From Fusobacterium sp. (lineage in GTDB: Bacteria > Cyanobacteriota > Vampirovibrionia > Gastranaerophilales > Gastranaerophilaceae), in NCBI GenBank assembly GCA_023662905.1, contig JAMPIJ010000004.1:1-64000 (forward strand): a DNA stretch of 64,000 nucleotides, read 5' to 3'. Below the pieces are notes generated by a model, which had not been told where the DNA came from, did no database searches, and saw only the letters and a program-made list of their open reading frames with translations. The translations under genes and the position numbers were made by a program. Below are positions 27,441-36,335 of the stretch, piece by piece. How positions within the stretch are numbered: the first letter of the stretch is position 1; each line of letters begins with the position of its first letter.

Positions 27441-29381
27441 CTATCTCATACCCAAAATCTTTAGGGCTTCTGCTTCTGCCTGCATTGAGCGTTGAAGCGC
27501 ATCGTTTGCAGGGTCAACATTAGGCATTTGAGTTTGAACACCGATTGGTGATGGGATATAAGTTCTTACAGGTTCTTGTTTTTTCGGTTGTTCTTCCGGC
27601 TGATTGTTCTGAGATTGTTTGTAGCGTTGAAGCATATCCATTCTTGGTGAATTTGCGTTAGCTTTAGCCACTTGTTGATGTTGCGCCACTGCTTGTTGTC
27701 TTTGAAGCGCGTCTTGTCTTAATCTTGAAAGTTGCGCATTTACGTTTTCTGCGTTAGCGACTTTTGATTCGTCTTCCTCCTCATCAAGAACTGAATGTTT
27801 TGGCTTACCGAAGATGAGGTTAGAAGCTTTAGTTACGGTTGTTGAAACAAACGGCATCAATGCGAACATTGCAAGACCAAATCTCAACGGATAACCTGCT
27901 GCGTGCTTAGACCAGTAACCGAGTTTTCTAAAGAAGTTTTTGGTTCCCTCACCGTTTTTGATGTACGGATGAATTTTTTCGTTACCAATGTTGATAAATT
28001 TACCAACTTGTTTACACATTTTTGTGAAGAAACCGTTTTTAGTATCGCCTTGAAGCAATTTAGTCAATTCTTGCTTAGCTGCTTTATATTCAGCTTTATC
28101 TGCAAATGCACCGGCTTTAGCTTTTGCGTTGAAAGCTTCAAGTTTAGTTCTGAAGTTAGCAACTTGCTCAGGTGTCATACCTGCATATTTCATACCGCCG
28201 GCTCTGTGCATCATCATAATCGCAAGAGGTGCTGCAAACACGAATGAAAAATCGTTTACGTTATGTTCAATAAATGTTTGCGCTTTATCTTTAACACCAT
28301 CAGCTTTCAATGTCGCAACTAAAGCTTGCGCAATAATGCCGGCCTGCATAATCGCAACCATTTTACCACCTGCAAAACGGTTAGTCATTCCCTCAAGCAC
28401 CCAGCCTAAACCTTTTGAAAGTCCACGGCCCAATGCTGATTTATGAGGATTTTTAATAATAACTTCATATTTATTTGCAAGTTCTTTGAAAGTTACATCT
28501 CTACGGAATAAATACTTTTTCAAAGTACCGAGTTTGCCCTCGCCGACACATCTGTTGATTTTCATATTAGGGTCAGCATTTTTCAACGCTTTGAAAATCT
28601 CATCTGCGTTTTCTAAGAACTTACCATCTTTTGCAATATTTTCATACTGAGCAACATTGCCAAAACCCAAAGCTCTAATCTTAGCAGCTCTAAGCGCGTC
28701 TGCATCCGCAACGCCGAACAATCTTAATTCTTCAGCTTCAAGACGTGCTAATCTATCAGCTTTTTTCATTCCTTTAAGAGATGTTTTAAGCTTATCGATA
28801 TCAGCTTTCTTCATTCCGTATCTTTCAAGTTGTTCAGCAACTTCTGATTTTTCAAGGAATGATGGAAGTAATGTATCGATTTCAGCGTTATGCCAGCCGA
28901 GTAAACCTTTAGCCTGAGTAATAACCATTTTGTTTTCAGGTGTAGTCGGCGTTGTAGCGATAGCTCTTAAAACTTTGCTTTTGCCGATAATTTTTTCGTT
29001 AATAAATTTCTTAGTATCGCGGAAGAAACCATGTAAACCTTGGCCCGCGTCAGATTTAGCGAAAGAGCTGTTGAAATATTTATCGCTCATTCTGTCGCCC
29101 CAAGCACCAAGTTTACCGAACGGGGTTTCCATATATTCTTTATTACATAATTTGTTGTTGAAATAATCCATACCTTTGCAGATACCGAGCCAAGCCGCAA
29201 CACCTGCCGGAACACCTACAAGATTATAATCAATCTTTTTAGCTCTCTTAGAAACATAAGAATCTTGTACACCTTGCATAGCAGGAGCATAAACCTGTTG
29301 ACCGCCTTGTGAAAGCGGAACAGATTGTGCGTTGAACGGCACATTATTTCTATACATAATTTCGCTACTACTATTAATCAT
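27441..29381 (-). CDS. Lineage-specific 646-residue membrane-associated protein, unknown
   Basis: Not recognised. The N-terminus (about 1-45) is Gln/Ser/Asn-rich and disordered. A hydrophobic stretch near residue 54 (LVGVPAGVAAWLGICKG), others near 340-360 and 375-392, and one near 505-525 (LRFGLAMFALMPFVSTTV) suggest a membrane association. Between them are basic helical blocks with many Lys and Ala. The C-terminal 120 residues are Gln/Asn/Pro-rich. The start is uncertain: ATG 29381 and ATG 29357 both lack a strong ribosome site. Codon use is like the neighbours. It may share the soft N-terminal pattern seen in the proteins at 48409 and 37522. Confidence 0.8.
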   Translation of the reverse strand: MINSSSEIMYRNNVPFNAQSVPLSQGGQQVYAPAMQGVQDSYVSKRAKKIDYNLVGVPAGVAAWLGICKGMDYFNNKLCNKEYMETPFGKLGAWGDRMSDKYFNSSFAKSDAGQGLHGFFRDTKKFINEKIIGKSKVLRAIATTPTTPENKMVITQAKGLLGWHNAEIDTLLPSFLEKSEVAEQLERYGMKKADIDKLKTSLKGMKKADRLARLEAEELRLFGVADADALRAAKIRALGFGNVAQYENIAKDGKFLENADEIFKALKNADPNMKINRCVGEGKLGTLKKYLFRRDVTFKELANKYEVIIKNPHKSALGRGLSKGLGWVLEGMTNRFAGGKMVAIMQAGIIAQALVATLKADGVKDKAQTFIEHNVNDFSFVFAAPLAIMMMHRAGGMKYAGMTPEQVANFRTKLEAFNAKAKAGAFADKAEYKAAKQELTKLLQGDTKNGFFTKMCKQVGKFINIGNEKIHPYIKNGEGTKNFFRKLGYWSKHAAGYPLRFGLAMFALMPFVSTTVTKASNLIFGKPKHSVLDEEEDESKVANAENVNAQLSRLRQDALQRQQAVAQHQQVAKANANSPRMDMLQRYKQSQNNQPEEQPKKQEPVRTYIPSPIGVQTQMPNVDPANDALQRSMQAEAEALKILGMR

Positions 29382-29454
29382 TACCTATTACCAATACAAT
29401 AAACCTACATATAAATAAACGTAATCGGTTGATAAAAATTGCCTTTTTAGCCCC

Positions 29455-29472
29455 TATGTAACGAAATGTAAC
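29455..29472 (-). promoter_or_regulatory. HLR1-like direct repeat (RpaB-type operator)
   Basis: On the minus strand GTTACATT-TC-GTTACATA matches the cyanobacterial HLR1 consensus (G/T)TTACA(A/T)(A/T)-N2-(G/T)TTACA(A/T)(A/T) at every defined position. It lies 38 bp upstream of CTTTATATAT (29511-29520), ahead of the small gene at 29558. The same arrangement occurs at 62909. Confidence 0.6.
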
Positions 29473-29557
29473 AAAGAACGTCTTTTGTGAAATCGGAGGT
29501 TCAATATATACTTTATATATACAAGAGAACGAGAGAGAGTTAAGAGAGGCAAAACAA

Positions 29558-29728
29558 ATGGCTATAAAAAATTTAAATAGTATCGATGACAAACTGAAAG
29601 AAATGTATAACAATCAGGTTACTACATCGGAATCAGCGGCTCAGCCATTTGTTGATCGTTCGGAGGTTCTGTTTGCCCAAATGAACTTCATCGCAATGGC
29701 AAATCGAGAACGACTGAACTTATTATAA
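29558..29728 (+). CDS. Small 56-residue protein downstream of HLR1-like site, unknown
   Basis: Open frame from MAIKNLNSIDDKLKEMY to NRERLNLL. GAGAGG lies 8 nt before the ATG and a hairpin terminator follows at 29781. The protein is soluble with an amphipathic N-terminal helix; no family recognised. Promoter context (HLR1-like repeat plus the TATATA-CTTTATATATA element) suggests it is a regulated stand-alone gene. Confidence 0.72.
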   Translation: MAIKNLNSIDDKLKEMYNNQVTTSESAAQPFVDRSEVLFAQMNFIAMANRERLNLL

Positions 29729-29780
29729 ATTTTATTTTCCCTATATATTTTTTCCCAATTTAATTTTCCCCTAATTTACA

Positions 29781-29809
29781 CCTGATGTTGCTAACATCAG
29801 GCTTTTTTT
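29781..29809. terminator. Bidirectional terminator
   Basis: Perfect 9-bp stem CCTGATGTT / AACATCAGG, loop GCT, then C and seven T. Serves the small gene at 29558 and probably the convergent CorC-like gene. Confidence 0.88.
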
Positions 29810-29817
29810 ATGGGAAT

Positions 29818-31164
29818 TTACTCTTCAACTTCTTCTTTTTTAATTCTTTTAACAACGAGCATTGCGATACGCGCGCCGTCGGTTTCTTTTACGATAAACA
29901 GAAGGTCGTTAAATTCAACTCTGTCGCCCTCAGCTGCGATTCTGCCGAGTAATTTTACAACCAGACCGGCAACTGTGTCAATGTCTTCATCGTAATCTTC
30001 TATATCTTTATCTTTGAGTTCAAAATATTCGCAGAAATCATCAAGGCGCATCATTGCGTCAACGAGGAATGTATCTTCGCCAACTTTTTTGATTTCAAAC
30101 TCTTCTTCTTCGTCAAACTCATCTTGAACATCGCCGATAATTTCTTCCAAGAGATCCTCAAGCGTAATTAAACCGGAGGTTCCGCCGAATTCATCGACGA
30201 CCACAGCGATTTGAGCCTTACGTTTTTTGAACTCAAGCACAAGATTGTCCATTGTAATCGTTTCCGGAATAAGAAAAATCGGACGAATAAGTTTGTCCAA
30301 CGTAACTTCGTTTTCTTCAATAGAATTAGCGTATAAGTCTTTTACGTGAATAAAACCGATTATGTGGTCAATATTATCTTCTTCGTAGACCGGATATCTT
30401 GTATACTGGTTTTCTGCCGCAAACTGGTAAATCTCGTCCATAGTCATGTCGCTTGCAATACATGCCATATCCGTGCGGGGAACCATAACCTGTTTTGCGG
30501 TCAAATCAGAGAATTTTGCGACATTGTGAAACATATCTTTTTCGGTTTCGTTAAGCATACCGCCATCATAACTGGCATTAACGAGCATATCGATTTCTTC
30601 CATAGAGTGAACCAGCCCACCGGCTTGAACATGTTCAATTTTGAAAATTTTCAAGATAAGCGCACCGGTTTTAGTAAGGAGCCAGACAAAAGGTTTGCAT
30701 ACCCATATCATTGCTCGCATAGATTTAGCAGTTGCGAGAGAAATTTTTTCAGGATATTGAAGCGCAATACATTTCGGAACCTGTTCCCCAATTAACACGT
30801 GCAAGAAGGTAATAACAAGGAACACAACCACTGTAGAAACCGTATGAGCGGCAACAGATTGAACCCCTTCCGGAAGCATTTCAAAAACAGGAACAAGCAT
30901 TTTCGCGATAGTAGGTTCACCGACCCAACCAATCCCGATACTAGCGACCGTAACACCAACCTGAACAGCCGCGATAAAAGCATCTAAATCTTTTAATGTT
31001 TCCAGCGCAAGCTTAGCGTCGAAGTTTCCCTCTTCGTTCAACTCTTCCATTCTGGTTTTTCTAACCTTTACAAACGCGAATTCCGCTGCGACAAAATAAC
31101 CGTTCAAAAGCAGTAATACTGCAATAATAACCCAATTTATTAATATCTCGCTTATGTCTATCAT
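29818..31164 (-). CDS. CNNM/CorC-like membrane protein with CBS domains
   Basis: Hemolysin C/CorC/YhdP-type protein of 448 residues, associated with Mg2+/Co2+ efflux or membrane stress. A DUF21/CNNM membrane domain (about 1-190, three to four helices) is followed by two CBS domains (about 210-330; VMVPRTDMACIASD and IGFIHVKDLY) and a C-terminal CorC_HlyC FAD-binding-like domain. The segment VVDEFGGTSGLITLEDLLEEIIGD links CBS2 and is diagnostic. TTAGAGGAAAT precedes the ATG. Confidence 0.92.
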   Translation of the reverse strand: MIDISEILINWVIIAVLLLLNGYFVAAEFAFVKVRKTRMEELNEEGNFDAKLALETLKDLDAFIAAVQVGVTVASIGIGWVGEPTIAKMLVPVFEMLPEGVQSVAAHTVSTVVVFLVITFLHVLIGEQVPKCIALQYPEKISLATAKSMRAMIWVCKPFVWLLTKTGALILKIFKIEHVQAGGLVHSMEEIDMLVNASYDGGMLNETEKDMFHNVAKFSDLTAKQVMVPRTDMACIASDMTMDEIYQFAAENQYTRYPVYEEDNIDHIIGFIHVKDLYANSIEENEVTLDKLIRPIFLIPETITMDNLVLEFKKRKAQIAVVVDEFGGTSGLITLEDLLEEIIGDVQDEFDEEEEFEIKKVGEDTFLVDAMMRLDDFCEYFELKDKDIEDYDEDIDTVAGLVVKLLGRIAAEGDRVEFNDLLFIVKETDGARIAMLVVKRIKKEEVEE

Positions 31165-31217
31165 TCAAATTTCCTCTAATATAACAATTATATATATAAA
31201 CACAAACAAATGCAAGA

Positions 31218-32783
31218 CTACTTGTGAGCCTTTTGAACTTTGATAAATAGAATAAATGGGATAACAATAAAACAAGCCATCGCAAACATTCTGAATGTAT
31301 CAATATATCCCCACAAATGCGCTTGTTGAAGTAACTGATTGTATAAAGAAGCTTTTGCCATCATCAAGGCATCTGAGAAGTTTGACGTTACGCCCATAAA
31401 CCCTTGCGCCATAGATTCAAGACGCTCGGTATACTGCGGGTTCAAATCGTTAAGTTGACCAACCATCATCATCTGGTGTTTTTGCGCACTTCTGGCAATC
31501 ATAGTCGTTGCAAGTGATGTTCCAAACGCTCCGCCTATATTTTTCATCAGGTTTTGAAGCCCTGACGCGTTCGTCATTTCTTCGTTACGCAAAGAAGAGA
31601 ACGAAAGAGTCATCAATGTTGTCATACCGAGAGCGATTCCGGCACCAAAAAACGCGTTTGGAAGCGCAATTGATTGCAGGTTAATCTGTAGGTTTATCAT
31701 CCCGAAGAACAAACCACCAAAACCTATACACACAATCGCACCCACAGCGTAGAACTTATCACTAAAAAATCTAGATGTTGCGGCATAAAACATCGTCGCA
31801 AGAATACTACCAACCCCACGCGACCCCATAGACAAACCGCTTAATAATGAGGTGTATCCCATCAACGCTTGAAGCATTGACGGTAATAGCGCGGCTGAAG
31901 CCAAAAATACGCCCATCATTACAACCTGCGCGATAGTTCCACACAAGAAATTTCTATCTCTGAAAACCCTCAAATCTACAAGCGGATTTTTGCCGTAAAT
32001 TTGCGATAAAAAGAACAACACACCAAACACGCAAGAGAAAAACGTCATCCAACAAATCCATTCAGCATTAAACCAGTCCGCGTCATTCCCTTTATCAAGA
32101 ACGATTTGAAGCAACACCAACCAGAGTGTCAAAAAAGTAAGCCCCCAATAATCACATGTGACGCCCTTTTGTTTTTTTGCATAAGGCGGGTCTTCAAGGA
32201 GTTTTTTGGTTAATAAAACAGTCACAACACCCAACGGGACGTTTATCATATAAATCCACGGCCACGACCAGTTTTCGGTAAGCCAGCCGCCAACAATAGG
32301 GCCAATCGTCGGCGCGAGAATAATTGTTAACCCGAAAATCGCCATCGCCTGCGACCTTTTTTCAATCGGAAAAGTTTCCATCATAATCGCCTGCGCCAGC
32401 GGCAAAATCGCGCCGCCGCCAAGTCCCTGAATAAATCGAGAGATAACAATCATCCCCATTGACTGAGAAATTCCGCACATAAACGACGCAACCGTAAATA
32501 GAAGAATGCAAATCATAAAGAAATTTTTACGTCCGCAAAGCCGGCAAAAGAAATCAACAGACGGAATAATTATCCCGCTTGCAATCAAATAACTTGTGAC
32601 AATCCAAATTGCCTCATTCTGGCTGACCGAAAAGCTTCCGGCGATATAAACAAGCGCCACGTTTGAAACTGTTTCGTCCAAACAAAACATAAAAACACCC
32701 AGAATTACCGGCAAAACCATAAGCCACGGGTTAATACTAGGCTGCCATTGCGCCCTATGAATTGCTATTTCTTCTTCAGCCAT
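31218..32783 (-). CDS. DHA2-family multidrug efflux permease (EmrB/QacA-like)
   Basis: Major facilitator with 14 predicted membrane helices, exporting drugs or other amphiphiles with proton antiport. LDETVSNVALVYIAGSF matches the DHA2 motif LDxTIVNVALP-type helix 1, and GGWLTENWSWPWIYMINVPLG is the antiporter motif C region. The frame is open to 32924, but that would overlap the divergent MarR gene. ATG 32783 (MAEEEIAIHR) follows AGAAGG and lies downstream of a MarR-like operator, so it is preferred. No EmrA-type adaptor is adjacent. Confidence 0.9.
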   Translation of the reverse strand: MAEEEIAIHRAQWQPSINPWLMVLPVILGVFMFCLDETVSNVALVYIAGSFSVSQNEAIWIVTSYLIASGIIIPSVDFFCRLCGRKNFFMICILLFTVASFMCGISQSMGMIVISRFIQGLGGGAILPLAQAIMMETFPIEKRSQAMAIFGLTIILAPTIGPIVGGWLTENWSWPWIYMINVPLGVVTVLLTKKLLEDPPYAKKQKGVTCDYWGLTFLTLWLVLLQIVLDKGNDADWFNAEWICWMTFFSCVFGVLFFLSQIYGKNPLVDLRVFRDRNFLCGTIAQVVMMGVFLASAALLPSMLQALMGYTSLLSGLSMGSRGVGSILATMFYAATSRFFSDKFYAVGAIVCIGFGGLFFGMINLQINLQSIALPNAFFGAGIALGMTTLMTLSFSSLRNEEMTNASGLQNLMKNIGGAFGTSLATTMIARSAQKHQMMMVGQLNDLNPQYTERLESMAQGFMGVTSNFSDALMMAKASLYNQLLQQAHLWGYIDTFRMFAMACFIVIPFILFIKVQKAHK

Positions 32784-32798
32784 TAAACCTTCTCTCAT

Positions 32799-32818
32799 TG
32801 TATGGAAAATTCCACACA
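32799..32818. promoter_or_regulatory. 20-bp inverted repeat, probable MarR operator
   Basis: TGTATGGAAAATTCCACACA is nearly self-complementary (TGTRTGGAA-WW-TTCCAYACA). It covers the predicted start of efflux-gene transcription. A promoter for that gene is visible on the minus strand as TTGCAA (32849-32844), a 16-bp spacer and TAAAAT (32827-32822). Confidence 0.6.
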
Positions 32819-32872
32819 TGGATTTTACCACTTGAATCCTTTTTTGCAAGTTTATGTTAAGATAAAATAGCA

Positions 32873-33334
32873 ATGGAAAGACACTGTATAGGTACACTTT
32901 TTTATAATCTTGAACAGACTTCAAGAATTTGCCGCGCGTTTTGCGAAAATTATTTCAAAGAACACGGCGAGGGACATGTTTCGTTTGACGAATTTATTAT
33001 CCTTGAAACAATCGCCTGCTATCCTGATTCCAGTCAGCGAGAACTTGCCAAACACATTCTCAAAGGCGCGTCACACACCAGTAAAATTCTTGCTGTCTTA
33101 GAGAAAAAAGAGTTAATCACGCGTCCGGTTGACACAAAAGAAAACCGAATAATCAGAAGAATTGTACTTACCCCTAAAGGGCTTGAAGAATACAAATTTG
33201 CCGAAAAACTGGCGCTAGAATTTGCCCAGAGCGTTGAAAACGCAATCGGCACAAAAGACGCAAACGAATGCTGTAAATTTTTAGAAAAAATCAAACAAAC
33301 CGTTAACCCGAACTCAAATATCGTTTTCGAATAA
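32873..33334 (+). CDS. MarR-family transcriptional regulator
   Basis: A 153-residue winged-helix repressor. The recognition helix region SQRELAKHILKGASHTSKIL is followed by a wing (VDTKENRIIRRIVLTPKG) typical of MarR. It is divergent from the DHA2 efflux gene, with an inverted repeat between them, so ligand-released repression of the pump is the likely role. TAAAAT lies only 4 nt before the ATG, suggesting a leaderless or nearly leaderless mRNA. Confidence 0.92.
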   Translation: MERHCIGTLFYNLEQTSRICRAFCENYFKEHGEGHVSFDEFIILETIACYPDSSQRELAKHILKGASHTSKILAVLEKKELITRPVDTKENRIIRRIVLTPKGLEEYKFAEKLALEFAQSVENAIGTKDANECCKFLEKIKQTVNPNSNIVFE

Positions 33335-33335
33335 T

Positions 33336-34151
33336 CTACAGGTCAAATTCACGTAGTTGGGTAAAAATCATAGGCAGGAAGTTTTTAGAACTTACGACTT
33401 CTATAACTTTATAATAATGCGGTTCTTCAACAAACGCCGGCGACGCAACGTGATAAACACCATTTCGCATTTCTTCTTTATTGTAATGATAATGCCCTGC
33501 AACAACAGCAACAACATTCTCATGCTTATCTAACAGTTCAAGATATTCTTCGGCCTTATAAGTTTTGTGGGAATTAGATTTTCGCGGTTCAATGAGCGGG
33601 AAATGCTGCAGGATTATAACAGGCGACTTTTTATTTTTTGTCAAAACCTTATCAAGCCATACAAGAGTATCTTTTTTATAATACCCGTTTGGCCCAGGAA
33701 TAACCTGTTTTGCCCCATCAACTACGACAAACAAAACTCCGTTTTTCTTGAAAGTATAATTCGGCTTCCATGCTGGATAAAACCAGTTATGATAACGGAT
33801 TACATCGAGATATTTTGATTTATCAAGTTTAGCGTTAGAAGAAACATCGTGGTTTCCGATTACAAAATAAGTCGGCGCCTTGATTTTTCCGGCGTTGCTC
33901 AAAAATCCGTGCAAAGATTTCACGTCAGGCGAATCAATGTTATCACCCGTAAACACAACAAAATCAACACCATCAATCTTATTTATCTCTTTTGCAAGCT
34001 GTTTCATGTTAGCGTCAGCATCTTCATTCCCGTGAAAATAATGAACATCGGAAACCTGTACAAATTTGACACTTCTTCCTTTTGCAAACGCCGCCTGCGA
34101 ACAGGTCAAAAGCGTAACAAGCATAAATAATATTGATAAAATTCTACGCAT
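33336..34151 (-). CDS. Secreted calcineurin-like metallophosphoesterase
   Basis: A 271-residue phosphohydrolase exported by a signal peptide (MRRILSILFMLVTLLTCSQAAFA). The metal ligands appear in order: SDVHYF, GDNID, GNHD, HFPL and GHYHY. The start at 34151 is preceded by GGAG; the frame extends 10 codons further without support. The substrate cannot be read from sequence. It faces rqcP across overlapping promoters. Confidence 0.88.
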   Translation of the reverse strand: MRRILSILFMLVTLLTCSQAAFAKGRSVKFVQVSDVHYFHGNEDADANMKQLAKEINKIDGVDFVVFTGDNIDSPDVKSLHGFLSNAGKIKAPTYFVIGNHDVSSNAKLDKSKYLDVIRYHNWFYPAWKPNYTFKKNGVLFVVVDGAKQVIPGPNGYYKKDTLVWLDKVLTKNKKSPVIILQHFPLIEPRKSNSHKTYKAEEYLELLDKHENVVAVVAGHYHYNKEEMRNGVYHVASPAFVEEPHYYKVIEVVSSKNFLPMIFTQLREFDL

Positions 34152-34169
34152 AAAATCTCCGTTAAAACG

Positions 34170-34175
34170 ATTATA
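34170..34175 (-). promoter_or_regulatory. -10 of the phosphoesterase gene
   Basis: TATAAT on the minus strand, preceded by TGT (extended -10 type). It is 18 nt upstream of the start codon at 34151, with GGAG between. Confidence 0.45.
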
Positions 34176-34193
34176 ACACAAATTTTAATTGTG

Positions 34194-34202
34194 TGCTAAA
34201 AT
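34194..34202 (+). promoter_or_regulatory. rqcP promoter, predicted leaderless
   Basis: TGC followed by TAAAAT (34197-34202). The ATG at 34210 lies 7 nt after the -10, where transcription should begin, and no Shine-Dalgarno is present. Confidence 0.5.
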
Positions 34203-34209
34203 ATGTATT

Positions 34210-34458
34210 ATGAGATTAGACAAATTTTTAAAAGTATCACGCCTTATTAAACGCCGCACGGTAGCGAACGAAGTTTCAGATACCGGCAGAGTGTTTGTGA
34301 ACGGCAACAGTGCAAAACCGGCAAAACAATTAAAAGCCGGCGATATTATCCGTATTGAATACGCAAACCGCGCGCTTGAAGTTCGTGTTCTGATCGTTCC
34401 AACCGGCAACGTAAGCGTTCAGGAAGCGCCATCACTTTATGAAGTCATAACAGAGTAG
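34210..34458 (+). CDS. rqcP: S4-domain RNA-binding protein RqcP
   Basis: An 82-residue S4 protein beginning MRLDKFLKVSRLIKRRTVAN, very close to Bacillus RqcP (YabO). RqcP binds 50S subunits with peptidyl-tRNA and RqcH and helps add C-terminal Ala tails in ribosome quality control. The S4 core continues with GRVFVNGNSAKPAKQLKAGD. RqcH is not in this window. The gene precedes the M49-like peptidase by 9 bp. Confidence 0.88.
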   Translation: MRLDKFLKVSRLIKRRTVANEVSDTGRVFVNGNSAKPAKQLKAGDIIRIEYANRALEVRVLIVPTGNVSVQEAPSLYEVITE

Positions 34459-34467
34459 GAGTCACAA

Positions 34468-36195
34468 ATGAGAGAGTTTGAATTTAATTTACCTGTGGAA
34501 GAGCTTGAAAAGCGTACCCACAAGGATTATTTGGTTACAAAAAAAATGTTAACGCCTGACGCGAAAGAATATTTAGAACTCGCAGACGGCGACAAAGAAG
34601 CGCTTAAACATCTCGTGAAAGCCGCTTATATTTTAGAAAAAATCAACATGCAGATTGACTGCCACGAAAACCTTGAGTTTAAAGCGTTTTTAGAACGCGA
34701 AATTAAAAAAGGCAACAAACAGGCAAAATTAACCAAAATTCTTTTTGACGCGCAAAAAGGTATCAACGCAATCGACAATATGTCAACAATTATCAACCTT
34801 GCAAAAGGAATTGAAACCAAAGCCGGCAAAGGTGTTTATCCAAACGATCTTTCAAAAGAAGAATTCCACTCAATTCTATCCAGAATGCTTGACAGCGGCG
34901 AAGTCGACGCGGTTAAAAAGATTTTAACCCAACGCTCAGTCGTTGAACGCAACGGTGTGAACTTAATCGGCATTGATTACGTTGACAAATGGGCCGAAGA
35001 CTTCGCGCTTATGGCTGATGAACTTGAAAAAGCCAGCGAAGTTTCAACAAACGCAGACTTCAACGAATACTTGAAGCTTCAAGCCGCAGCACTCAGAAAA
35101 GCTGACCCGATGTTGGACGCTTACGCTGACAAAAAATGGGCAACACTTCAAGATACTCCACTTGAATTCACCATCACGCGCGAAAACTACGAAGACGAAA
35201 TGACCGGCACAATCGTTGAGAACACAGAACTCAGCGAAAAATTAAAAGCCCACGGAATCTCACCTATTCCAAAAGACTTCCTTGGCGGCCGTGTCGGAAT
35301 AGTTAATAAAAAAGGCACAGAAGCGCTTATGGCAATCAAACAATACCTGCCGACTTTAGCGCAAAACATGCCTTACAACAGCGAATACACTCAAAACATT
35401 TCAACAACAGGTGACGCAAAACAAACAATGGTAGACGTGGATTTGGTTGCCGTAACAGGTGACGTCGGGGAATTCCGCGGCGGCATAACCTTAGCCGAAA
35501 ACCTCCCGAACGACGACAAACTTTCGCTCACAATTGGCGGCGGCAGAAGAAATGTTTACCACCGTCAAATCAGATTTATTTCTGATATGAAAAAATTGCA
35601 AGAAAGACTTGATGAAATTCTCGTGAAAGACCAACATCAATTCTACCTAGACGAAGCAGACCACTGGTTCACTATCGGCCACGAAAACGCACACTCACTC
35701 GGGCCGCGCGAGGGAAGCGAAAAGCTCGGCAAATACCGCAACATAATCGAAGAAAACAAGGCGGATATGGGTTCATTAGCGTTCGTTGACCTGCTCACAG
35801 AACTTGGAATGTACACCGAAGAACAACGCAAACAAATTATCGTGACAACAATCGCCGATAACTTCTTGAAGTCAAAACCAACCCTGAGTCAGGCACACCG
35901 TGTCAGAACCGTAATGCAAAACAAATACTTTGCAGAACGCGGTGCGTATGACCTGACGGCGGACGGAAAAATTCACGTAAACATCGACAAAGTTGTTCCA
36001 ATCGCAAAAGAAATGCTCTCCGAAATCGTCCGAATCCAAATCGACGGCGACTTTGCGAAAGCTGAACAATACGTTCTGGATAACTTCGTCTGGACAGAAA
36101 ACATGGAAGTCATCGCTCAGAAACTTCAAAAAATCAACAAAACCCTCAACGGTCAAGTTGAATCTAAACTTGCAGAAAAGTTATTAAACGAATAA
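34468..36195 (+). CDS. M49-like zinc metallopeptidase (dipeptidyl-peptidase III type)
   Basis: Cytoplasmic protein of 575 residues without signal peptide. A zinc site HENAH (His405, Glu406, His409) is followed about 20 residues later by EENKAD, whose Glu would be the third ligand. This layout, HExxH with a downstream E-x-KAD, resembles bacterial M49/dipeptidyl-peptidase III relatives, although classical DPP III has HExxxH. Substrate unknown. A good ribosome site (TAGGAG, 7 nt) and the 9-bp gap indicate co-transcription with rqcP. It is followed by a hairpin at 36202. Confidence 0.75.
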   Translation: MREFEFNLPVEELEKRTHKDYLVTKKMLTPDAKEYLELADGDKEALKHLVKAAYILEKINMQIDCHENLEFKAFLEREIKKGNKQAKLTKILFDAQKGINAIDNMSTIINLAKGIETKAGKGVYPNDLSKEEFHSILSRMLDSGEVDAVKKILTQRSVVERNGVNLIGIDYVDKWAEDFALMADELEKASEVSTNADFNEYLKLQAAALRKADPMLDAYADKKWATLQDTPLEFTITRENYEDEMTGTIVENTELSEKLKAHGISPIPKDFLGGRVGIVNKKGTEALMAIKQYLPTLAQNMPYNSEYTQNISTTGDAKQTMVDVDLVAVTGDVGEFRGGITLAENLPNDDKLSLTIGGGRRNVYHRQIRFISDMKKLQERLDEILVKDQHQFYLDEADHWFTIGHENAHSLGPREGSEKLGKYRNIIEENKADMGSLAFVDLLTELGMYTEEQRKQIIVTTIADNFLKSKPTLSQAHRVRTVMQNKYFAERGAYDLTADGKIHVNIDKVVPIAKEMLSEIVRIQIDGDFAKAEQYVLDNFVWTENMEVIAQKLQKINKTLNGQVESKLAEKLLNE

Positions 36196-36201
36196 ACTTA
36201 A

Positions 36202-36227
36202 CGGCCCCGATAACTCGGGGCCGATTT
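36202..36227. terminator. Hairpin after the M49-like gene
   Basis: Perfect 9-bp stem CGGCCCCGA / TCGGGGCCG with loop TAAC; only a short T tract follows, so termination may be partial. The spacer to 36335 otherwise shows nothing but AT-rich sequence. Confidence 0.65.
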
Positions 36228-36335
36228 GAAAATGATAAAATATATCAATAATCATAAAAATTTTTATACTTTATCTCGTTTATTTGCATCGTCTTTAATT
36301 CTATAATAATAAAGTTATGCTAACATTATCAAAGT

